This document shows positions 8,023 through 14,266 of a DNA stretch of 21,224 bases, one piece after another. Source of the stretch: a virus; IMG/VR virus record IMGVR_UViG_3300043427_003424, positions 1-21,224 of that record; one strand, written 5' to 3'. Under the pieces are notes generated by a model. It worked only from the letters and a program-made list of their open reading frames with translations, was not told the origin of the DNA and ran no database searches. The first letter of the stretch is position 1, and every line of letters starts with the position of its first letter. Position numbers and translations under genes: made by a program.

Positions 8023-8553
8023 ATGAAATTACACTTAGGTTGTGGTGATAAACATATTGATGGGTATATTAATATAGATTGTAGATTCTTACCTACAGTA
8101 GATGAAGTTCAAGATGTAACAATATTAAGAAAATATAAAAATAATTCTATTAATGTTATTTACGCTTCTCATGTGTTGGAACATTTCAAAAGGTGGGATT
8201 ATAAATATGTTTTGAACAGATGGTATGAACTTTTGGGTGAGGGTGGTATTTTAAGAATTGCAGTACCGGATTTTGAACAGATAGTTAACCATTATGTTAA
8301 ACATAAAAATTTGAGAGAACTATCAGGTTTACTTTACGGTGGTCAAGATTATGAAAAAAATTTTCATCATTGGATATGGGATTTTCAAACATTGAAAGAA
8401 GACTTAATTGATGTAGGATTTCATTCTGTTTACAGATATGATTGGAGAAAAACAGAACATAATCAAATTGATGATTTCTCACAATCTTATTTACCTCATT
8501 TATGTAAAGACAATGGAATGTTAATGAGTTTGAATGTTGAAGCGATTAAATAA
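8023..8553 (+). CDS. Class I SAM-dependent methyltransferase
   Basis: Role: transfers a methyl group from S-adenosylmethionine; the substrate is unknown. Seen: 176 residues with motif I LHLGCGDK (3-10), an acidic residue ending strand 2 (YINID, Asp19), ASHVLEHF (48-55) and GGILRIAVPDF (74-84), then the HHWIWDFQTLKEDLIDVGF segment typical of the small type-11 methyltransferases often found near sugar or lipopolysaccharide genes. No DNA-methylase catalytic motif (DPPY/NPPY or PCQ) is present, so it is probably not a Dam-like enzyme. It sits 3 nt after uvsX and 8 nt before the exonuclease gene, odd company for this family: it may modify a protein, nucleotide or hypermodified base, or be a passenger gene. 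The family call is firm; the substrate is not. Confidence 0.82.
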   Translation: MKLHLGCGDKHIDGYINIDCRFLPTVDEVQDVTILRKYKNNSINVIYASHVLEHFKRWDYKYVLNRWYELLGEGGILRIAVPDFEQIVNHYVKHKNLRELSGLLYGGQDYEKNFHHWIWDFQTLKEDLIDVGFHSVYRYDWRKTEHNQIDDFSQSYLPHLCKDNGMLMSLNVEAIK

Positions 8554-8561
8554 AAATCAGA

Positions 8562-9551
8562 ATGAAAACATTATTAGTTGATGGGGATAATCTTTTCAAG
8601 ATTGGTTTCCATGGTGCTAAAGATTTTTTTGTAGGAAACGATCATATTGGGGGAGTCTACCATTTTATCAATACTCTTAGGAGATTTTTAGAAGAACATA
8701 ATCATGATAAAGTAATTGTATTTTGGGATGCGGAACATAATTCATCGGCTCGTAAGTCTATTTATCCCTCTTACAAAGCCAATAGAAGAAATTCTATGGA
8801 TGAAGAACAATATTTTTCATATCTCCAACAAAAGATAAGAGTAAAACAATATCTAGAAGAGATATTTGTAAGACAAGCTGAAGTTATTAATAACGAAGCG
8901 GATGATTTAATATCTTATTATTGTAAGATTGCAATTGATGAACAGATTATTATCTTTTCATCCGATAAAGACCTTACGCAATTAATTTCAGAGAATATTA
9001 CAATTTATTCTCCCACCAAAAGAGACTATTTTAGATTTAACGATAAAATAAAAATAGGTAATGTTGAGATACCCCATCAGAATGTGTTAACCTGTAAAGT
9101 TTTAACTGGTGACAAATCAGACAACATTGAAGGAATTCAAGGGTTGGGTGAAAAAACTTTAATCAAATTATTCCCTAAATTGCAGGAAAAATCATGCACT
9201 GTTGAAGAAATCTTGGATAATGCACGAGATATCAGGCAAGAGAAAACTTCAAAAGTTTTGGAAAATATTTTGACAGGTAAGTCAAAAAGCGGTATACTTG
9301 GAGAACAATTCTTCATTATAAATAAAAAAATTATTGATCTACAAAATCCACTAATTACAGAAGATGGTATTGAACTGATAAAACAAATCTATAAAGACAC
9401 TATCGATCCAACAGACAGAGGATATAAAAATCTAATGAAGATGATGATAGAAGATGGAATGTTTAAGTATCTACCAAAAAACGATGATGAATGGGTTAAT
9501 TTTTTGAAACCATTTATGAAACTTATTAGAAAAGAAAAAAGAAAAGTATAA
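8562..9551 (+). CDS. 5'-3' exonuclease / T4 RNase H-type flap nuclease
   Basis: Role: removes RNA primers and adjoining DNA from lagging-strand fragments, working with the gp32-type protein. Seen: 329 residues (T4 RNase H 305). Metal-binding acidic residues of the PIN/FEN fold are all visible: LLVDGDN (Asp7, Asp9), VFWDAEHNSSARK (Asp56) leading into YPSYKANR (68-75), NEADDLIS (Glu112, Asp114, Asp115), SSDKDLTQL (Asp135, Asp137), and GDKSDNIEGIQGLGEKT (183-199), which combines the last metal ligands with the helix-3-turn-helix DNA clamp. The C-terminal third is less conserved. It sits between the methyltransferase and a small membrane protein in the replication operon. Host PolA-type 5' nuclease domains share the fold, but the operon favours the phage enzyme. 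Confidence 0.88.
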   Translation: MKTLLVDGDNLFKIGFHGAKDFFVGNDHIGGVYHFINTLRRFLEEHNHDKVIVFWDAEHNSSARKSIYPSYKANRRNSMDEEQYFSYLQQKIRVKQYLEEIFVRQAEVINNEADDLISYYCKIAIDEQIIIFSSDKDLTQLISENITIYSPTKRDYFRFNDKIKIGNVEIPHQNVLTCKVLTGDKSDNIEGIQGLGEKTLIKLFPKLQEKSCTVEEILDNARDIRQEKTSKVLENILTGKSKSGILGEQFFIINKKIIDLQNPLITEDGIELIKQIYKDTIDPTDRGYKNLMKMMIEDGMFKYLPKNDDEWVNFLKPFMKLIRKEKRKV

Positions 9552-9556
9552 AAGTT

Positions 9557-9718
9557 ATGATTATAATTAAAAGCATGATTACGAGTTTCATTTCCGCATT
9601 GGGTGGGGCTTTCGTAGTTTATGGTGAAATAGATGATTCACCAGGATTGGGAGGTATTGGACTACTAATGATTGGTATGTCTTTTTATTTGAACTTAAAA
9701 AACAACAAAAATAAATAA
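9557..9718 (+). CDS. Small two-helix membrane protein, 53 aa
   Basis: Not recognised. A short reading frame starting at an ATG 5 nt after the exonuclease stop and ending 1 nt before the next gene's ATG, so it fills the only available gap exactly and is probably real. Seen: a hydrophobic helix, about residues 7-22 (MITSFISALGGAFVVY), a short acidic turn (GEIDDSPG) and a second helix, about residues 31-46 (LGGIGLLMIGMSFYLN), then a basic Lys/Asn tail. This is a classic two-pass hairpin with an outside acidic loop and a cytoplasmic basic end. Possible roles are membrane anchoring of replication, superinfection exclusion or a holin-like function; none is shown by the sequence. Confidence 0.7.
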   Translation: MIIIKSMITSFISALGGAFVVYGEIDDSPGLGGIGLLMIGMSFYLNLKNNKNK

Positions 9719-9719
9719 T

Positions 9720-10172
9720 ATGAGAGAACAAGACACAACAAAGTTAGAATTTCTAATTACGTTGAACGAAAACATTGTAGTACAAAGATTTTTTAATGTT
9801 AGAGGGTTTAATCCTAAAGCGAAAAATTCCCTTGAGATCTATGAGTATGTTAAAGAGATTGTTGAAACACTTCACTATGATTTGAAGATGAAAACAGTGA
9901 TCTATATGTTAGATAATAGAGAATCAATCATGCATGATCCTGCGGTTATGGAGACTTCTTTCACTGAAGGTCCTGAAGTTTTTAATCTAATTATTAGAAA
10001 TGGAGAACAGACACTTTGTCATAGACAATTTGATGGAAAAAGATACCCGCCAAAAGTTCGTTATACGGTGGACGTAAGACCATATCTTAAAGAGATATTG
10101 AAAACTTTGACTGACATATTTTCAGACACAAAATTAAGTTTCGATTATCTTGGATATGAGTTGAGTAAGTAA
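9720..10172 (+). CDS. Hypothetical protein with internal duplication, 150 aa
   Basis: Not recognised. Seen: two copies of one unit joined by a linker. Copy 1 (about 12-58) and copy 2 (about 90-137) keep the same order of residues at a constant offset of 78-79: Leu-Ile (12/90), Asn (16/94), Arg (23/102), Phe (25/104), Pro-Lys (32/111), Tyr (43/122), Lys-Glu-Ile (45/124) and Leu (51/130). Each copy looks like a beta hairpin followed by a helix (EYVKEIVETL; PYLKEILKTL). The linker (66-86) is acidic and Met-rich. No catalytic motif, membrane segment or zinc site. It begins 1 nt after the small membrane protein and precedes the helicase gene by 35 nt. Inference: a pseudo-dimeric binding protein, perhaps a helicase or recombinase accessory factor. 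Confidence 0.75.
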   Translation: MREQDTTKLEFLITLNENIVVQRFFNVRGFNPKAKNSLEIYEYVKEIVETLHYDLKMKTVIYMLDNRESIMHDPAVMETSFTEGPEVFNLIIRNGEQTLCHRQFDGKRYPPKVRYTVDVRPYLKEILKTLTDIFSDTKLSFDYLGYELSK

Positions 10173-10207
10173 GTATTTAATATTATAAGGGGGTTCGTTT
10201 TTAAGTT

Positions 10208-11590
10208 ATGAGTAAGAATTTTGATTATTTAGGTAATACCTTTCAAATACAATTAATTAATCAAATAATAGAGGACAAAGATTTTGCATCATCTATAATG
10301 GATGTACTCGAAAGTTCCTATTTTGATAACAAATACTTCAAGATTATCACTCAAATGATTAAGGAGTATTACAAGAAATACGAATCTACACCATCATTTG
10401 ATACTTTAGAACAAATTATAAAGTCTGAAGTGACACAAGAACTTGTAGCAAAAATTGTTCTTGATACTTTGAAGCAAATTAAGAGTGCGCCTTTTGAGGG
10501 TTCTACTTTTGTACAGGAAAAGGGTCTGAAGTTCTGTAAACAACAAGAACTTCAGAAGGCTATGGAAAGAGCTCAGAAGATTATTAATGAAGGGGATTTC
10601 GAGTCTTACGATAAAGTTGAAGGGTTAGTTAGGGATGCATTACAGGTAGGTATTTTGGATAAGGGACAATCAGATGTTTTTAGTGAATTAGAAACAGTAC
10701 TTGATGAAGACTATCGACACCCAATCCCAATGGGGATTGCAGGAATAGATAATCTACTAAAAGGTGGATTGGCTAAAGGTGAGATAGGTGTTATCTTAGC
10801 ACCTACTGGTGTAGGTAAAACAACTGTTTTAACTAAGATTGCAAATACCGCATTTAATTTGGGGTATAATGTACTTCAAATCTTTTTCGAAGACAATCCT
10901 AAAATTGTTCAGAGAAAACATTTCACAATCTGGACAGGAATTGAACCAGACAAATTAGTCTTACACAAAGAAGAGGTAATGGGTAAAATTCGTGAGATTC
11001 AGGAAACAATGAAAAATAAGTTGGTTCTTAAAAAAATGGCATCTGATACGATGACCATGAATCAAATTAAGAATCAAGTAAGAAAACTAATTGCTGACGG
11101 TACTAAAATTGATATGGTTTTATTAGATTATATCGATTGTGTTTTACCTGAACAAAGTTCTAAAGACGAATGGAAAGCGGAAGGATCTGTTATGAGAGCT
11201 TTTGAAGCCATGTGTCATGAACTTAATTTGGCTGGGTGGACAGCAACCCAAGGAAACAGAAGTTCAATTTCATCGGAAGTTGTAACAACTGATCAGATGG
11301 GAGGATCAATTAAGAAAGCTCAAGTGGGTCACGTTATTATTACAGTGGCAAAGACATTGCAGCAAAAAGAAATGAATTTAGCAACAATTGCAATCACAAA
11401 ATCAAGACTAGGAAAAGATGGGGTTGTTTTTGAGAATTGTAAATTCAACAATGAACTTCTTGAAATAGATACAGAATCCTCAGTTACATTCTTAGGATTT
11501 GAAGAACAACAAGAAGAGAGGAAAAGGGATAGAGTTAAAGAGTTATTGGAAAAAAGAAAGCAAAGAGAAAACCAAAAAACATCAAACTAA
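10208..11590 (+). CDS. gp41/DnaB-type replicative helicase
   Basis: Role: hexameric 5'-3' helicase that opens the replication fork and partners with a primase not in this window. Seen: 460 residues (T4 gp41 475). An all-helical N-terminal domain (about 1-150) resembles the DnaB/gp41 primase-interaction domain. The RecA-like motor domain has GLAKGEIGVILAPTGVGKTT (Walker A 198-206), FFEDN (Glu228, catalytic-Glu position), Walker B MVLLDYID (303-310), the QGNRS sensor-like segment (348-352) and GGSIKKAQVGHVIITV (365-380). The C-terminus is a highly charged Arg/Lys/Glu helix. It follows a 35-nt gap containing AAGGGGG too far upstream of the ATG to act as a Shine-Dalgarno site. It is the last gene of the replication run before a 123-nt gene-free gap. 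A Dda or RadA-like protein is unlikely given domain order and size. Confidence 0.87.
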   Translation: MSKNFDYLGNTFQIQLINQIIEDKDFASSIMDVLESSYFDNKYFKIITQMIKEYYKKYESTPSFDTLEQIIKSEVTQELVAKIVLDTLKQIKSAPFEGSTFVQEKGLKFCKQQELQKAMERAQKIINEGDFESYDKVEGLVRDALQVGILDKGQSDVFSELETVLDEDYRHPIPMGIAGIDNLLKGGLAKGEIGVILAPTGVGKTTVLTKIANTAFNLGYNVLQIFFEDNPKIVQRKHFTIWTGIEPDKLVLHKEEVMGKIREIQETMKNKLVLKKMASDTMTMNQIKNQVRKLIADGTKIDMVLLDYIDCVLPEQSSKDEWKAEGSVMRAFEAMCHELNLAGWTATQGNRSSISSEVVTTDQMGGSIKKAQVGHVIITVAKTLQQKEMNLATIAITKSRLGKDGVVFENCKFNNELLEIDTESSVTFLGFEEQQEERKRDRVKELLEKRKQRENQKTSN

Positions 11591-11713
11591 ATATCTACTT
11601 TTTACAGAAAAAACTTATTTTTTTTTATCTAAAAATGGGTTCGCTTAATAGCAACCATCATATTTATTAAAAAAATCGTTGATTTTTTTTGATAAAACTA
11701 AACAATATAAAAA
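11591..11713 (+). other. Gene-free gap between helicase and reductase genes
   Basis: The longest gap in the window, very A/T-rich, with no open frame I would defend. It holds TATTTATT at 11661-11668 and, 2 nt behind it, a weak A/T hairpin (11669-11689), plus a smaller imperfect GGTTCGC/GCAACC hairpin at 11638-11656. No TTTG-N20-TAnnTTTG promoter is visible. It probably holds the end of the replication transcript and the promoter of the reductase transcript. Confidence 0.5.
11669..11690 (+). terminator. Possible weak terminator
   Basis: AAAAAAATC pairs with GATTTTTTT around a GTT loop, followed by the rest of an eight-T run. The stem is almost all A:T, so it is far weaker than the two GC-containing terminators upstream; it could also act on the reverse strand. 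It lies 24 nt before the reductase ATG. Confidence 0.3.
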
Positions 11714-13570
11714 ATGGAAATTTCAAACAGAATTTTATCGGACATTACAGTATACATGAAGTATGCAAAATATGTCCCTGAGTTAAACAGAAGAGAGACG
11801 TGGAATGAACTTGTGACCAGAAACATGGAAATGCACATAAAAAAGTTCCCACAATTAGAGAAAGAAATTAGAGAGAATTACAAGTACGTTTATACTAAAC
11901 AAATTCTCCCCTCAATGAGATCAATGCAATTTGCGGGTAAACCAATTGAAATTTCTCCAAACAGAATTTACAACTGTGCTTTTGCACCTGTTGATGATTG
12001 GAGAGTATTTTCTGAAATTATGTTCTTATTATTAGGTGGAACAGGAGTTGGATACTCAGTACAAAAACATCATGTTGACATGTTACCTGAAATCAGAAAG
12101 CCTTCGAAAGAAAGAGGTAGAAGATGGTTGGTTGCAGATTCAATTGAAGGATGGGCAGATGCTGTTAAAGTTTTAATTAAATCTTATTTCTTTGGTGGTT
12201 CTCATATTATATTTGATTTCAGTGATATCAGACCAAAAGGTGCTAGATTAGTTACTTCAGGTGGTAAAGCACCTGGACCACAACCTCTTAAAGAATGTCT
12301 AATTAAATTAGAAGGAATTCTTGATGCTAAAGAAGATGGTGAAAAGTTAAGAGCGATTGAAGTTCATGATATGGTATGTCATATCGCAGATGCGGTATTG
12401 GCTGGTGGTATAAGAAGAGCCGCACTTATTTCGTTATTCTCAGCAACAGATGATGAGATGATTGGATGTAAGAGTGGTTCTTGGTGGGAAACTAATCCAC
12501 AAAGAGGTAGAGCAAATAACTCGGCTGTGTTGCTCCGACACAAAATTACAAAAGACTACTTCATGGATCTTTGGAAGAGAATTGAAGCTAGCGGAGCTGG
12601 TGAACCCGGAATTTATTTAACAAATGACAAAGATTGGGGAACTAACCCATGTTGTGAAATTGCGTTAAGACCGTTTCAATTCTGTAACTTGACAGAAGTA
12701 AACGTATCAAATGTTGTATCACAAGAAGATTTTGAAGACAGAGTTAGAGCGGCGGCTTTCTGTGGTACATTACAGGCGGGATATACAGACTTCCATTATC
12801 TACGACCAATTTGGCAAAGAACAACTGAAAAAGATGCTTTGATAGGTGTATCTATGACGGGTATCGGATCAGGTGCGGTTCTGAAGTTAGATATGAAATC
12901 AGCGGCTAAGATTGTTAAAGAAGAAAACAAGAGAGTTGCTGAGATACTTGGAATTAATCCAGCGGCAAGAACAACAACTGTAAAACCTGCAGGAACTACA
13001 TCATTAACTTTGGGAACATCAAGTGGAATTCACGCATGGCATAACGATTACTACATTAGAAGAGTAAGGGTTGGTAAGAATGAATCAATCTATACGTACC
13101 TGAAGGAAAACCATCCTGAGTTAGTTGAAGACGAATATTTTAGACCTCATGATACTGCGGTAATTAGTATACCTCAAAAAGCACCTGAAGGGTCAATTTT
13201 GAGAAACGAGTCTCCAATACAACTATTAGAAAGAGTTAAGAAAGTTCATACTGAATGGGTTAAACCTGGTCACAGAACTGGATCCAATTCACATAATGTT
13301 TCTGCAACAATTTCGGTTAGAGAACACGAATGGCCTGCGGTTGGTGAGTGGATGTGGGAAAATCGTGATCAATATAATGGATTGTCAGTTCTACCCTATG
13401 ACGGAGGATCTTATATCCAGGCACCTTTCGAAGATTGTACTAAAGAAAGATACGACGAATTGATGCAGACACTACATGATGTGGATCTTTCAAAGATTGT
13501 AGAGGTGGATGATAATACAGATTTAAGTGGTGAATTGGCTTGTGCTGGTGGAGCTTGTGTTTTAGTATAA
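11714..13570 (+). CDS. nrdJ: Adenosylcobalamin-dependent (class II) ribonucleotide reductase
   Basis: Role: reduces ribonucleoside triphosphates to dNTPs using a cobalamin-generated thiyl radical, feeding phage DNA synthesis. Seen: 618 residues against 739 in the monomeric Lactobacillus leichmannii enzyme. Active-site residues align with that enzyme: Cys88 (its C119), Asn311 (N406), Cys313 (C408, radical thiyl), Glu315 (E410) and Cys324 (C419); the C-terminal CAGGAC gives Cys610 and Cys615, matching the C731/C736 pair that re-reduces the active site. SIYNCAF-like, GGTGVGYSVQ and KPAGTTSLTLGTSSGIH blocks are also present. The C88-C313 spacing is 225 residues instead of 289, so the region that carries the allosteric insertion appears reduced. 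Unusual: the active site reads NPCCEI, with an extra Cys beside the radical Cys. No class I or III partner subunit is nearby, which fits class II. It stands between the replication and baseplate blocks, followed after 5 nt by a DUF5522-like gene. Confidence 0.9.
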   Translation: MEISNRILSDITVYMKYAKYVPELNRRETWNELVTRNMEMHIKKFPQLEKEIRENYKYVYTKQILPSMRSMQFAGKPIEISPNRIYNCAFAPVDDWRVFSEIMFLLLGGTGVGYSVQKHHVDMLPEIRKPSKERGRRWLVADSIEGWADAVKVLIKSYFFGGSHIIFDFSDIRPKGARLVTSGGKAPGPQPLKECLIKLEGILDAKEDGEKLRAIEVHDMVCHIADAVLAGGIRRAALISLFSATDDEMIGCKSGSWWETNPQRGRANNSAVLLRHKITKDYFMDLWKRIEASGAGEPGIYLTNDKDWGTNPCCEIALRPFQFCNLTEVNVSNVVSQEDFEDRVRAAAFCGTLQAGYTDFHYLRPIWQRTTEKDALIGVSMTGIGSGAVLKLDMKSAAKIVKEENKRVAEILGINPAARTTTVKPAGTTSLTLGTSSGIHAWHNDYYIRRVRVGKNESIYTYLKENHPELVEDEYFRPHDTAVISIPQKAPEGSILRNESPIQLLERVKKVHTEWVKPGHRTGSNSHNVSATISVREHEWPAVGEWMWENRDQYNGLSVLPYDGGSYIQAPFEDCTKERYDELMQTLHDVDLSKIVEVDDNTDLSGELACAGGACVLV

Positions 13571-13575
13571 TACCT

Positions 13576-13770
13576 ATGGAAAGTAAAAATAAAGAAAGGG
13601 AGAATCAAAATGAGATTCTCCCTTCTGATTATTATATAGAAAATAATAGAGTAGTATTCACTGAGGAATACCATATTAGAAGGGGTCACTGTTGTGGTTC
13701 ACATAATGGTTGTAGGCATTGCCCTTATGAACCAAAAGGACTTAAAGGGAACACTATACTAAAAAGTTAG
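13576..13770 (+). CDS. DUF5522-like Cys-rich small protein
   Basis: Function unknown. Start placed at ATG 13576, 5 nt after the reductase stop; an in-frame ATG at 13540 would overlap the reductase and add an unrelated Trp/Cys-rich stretch. Seen: 64 residues, a charged N-terminus, then FTEEYHIRRGHCCGSHNGCRHCPYEP (from about residue 30), the hallmark of the DUF5522 family, small proteins I know mainly from Bacteroidota genomes. Four Cys and two nearby His could bind a metal ion. Its coupling to the reductase suggests, without proving, a link to redox or metal/cobalamin chemistry. It is the only gene here ending in TAG. Possibly acquired from a host. Confidence 0.7.
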   Translation: MESKNKERENQNEILPSDYYIENNRVVFTEEYHIRRGHCCGSHNGCRHCPYEPKGLKGNTILKS

Positions 13771-13790
13771 TCCATATATATTTATGAAAT

Positions 13791-14261
13791 ATGGCAAATG
13801 GTGTTACATATGGGTTAAATTTTCCGTTTCGTGATTCAAGGAAAGGAGATTATTTAGAACTTACAGAATTAGAATCGGAAGAAATAAGAGCCGATTTAAT
13901 ACATTTACTATTAACTCGAAAAGGTTCTAGATATTTTTTACCCACATTTGGTACCCGTCTTTATGAATATATTTTTGAACCTTTTGACGGATTAACATTT
14001 AGTGCGATTGAGACAGACATAAGAGATTCTGTTTCAACGTTCATGCCTAATTTAATACTAAACAACGTTTCTTTAGAACCAATAAGTACTGAAGATGAAG
14101 TTCCTGTAGGACCACCGGCAAGAGTTGGTACTGTTCAGGTATACGACATATATAGAGTACCTGGTAAAGGGACTGCAGATTACACGGCTAAGGTAAGAAT
14201 TGACTATACCATAGGAAATTCTGTTTTTGCTCAAAGTGATTTTGTTATTATCAATATTTAA
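13791..14261 (+). CDS. gp25-like baseplate wedge protein
   Basis: Role: gp25/GPW family protein that sits at the inner baseplate, contacts the gp6-type wedge and starts sheath assembly. Seen: 156 residues (T4 gp25 132). The core (about 10-115) shows FPFRDSRKGDYL, an early helix SEEIRADLIHLLLTRKGSRYFLPTFGTRLYEYIFEP, typical of the family with its conserved Gly-x-Arg and Glu-Pro, and a SAIETDIRDSVSTFMPNLILNNV helix and strand. The C-terminal extension carries the last beta strands. ATG 13791 is chosen over an out-of-frame ATG at 13784. Its leader carries TATATTTATG (13777-13786). It is followed after 5 nt by the gp6-like gene, the classic pairing. Confidence 0.85.
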   Translation: MANGVTYGLNFPFRDSRKGDYLELTELESEEIRADLIHLLLTRKGSRYFLPTFGTRLYEYIFEPFDGLTFSAIETDIRDSVSTFMPNLILNNVSLEPISTEDEVPVGPPARVGTVQVYDIYRVPGKGTADYTAKVRIDYTIGNSVFAQSDFVIINI

Positions 14262-14266
14262 TGTAG

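Noticed and set aside
13540-13575. ATG 13540 as start of the DUF5522-like gene
   Set aside because: It overlaps the reductase C-terminus in another frame and adds a stretch not expected in the family; ATG 13576 fits the operon spacing.
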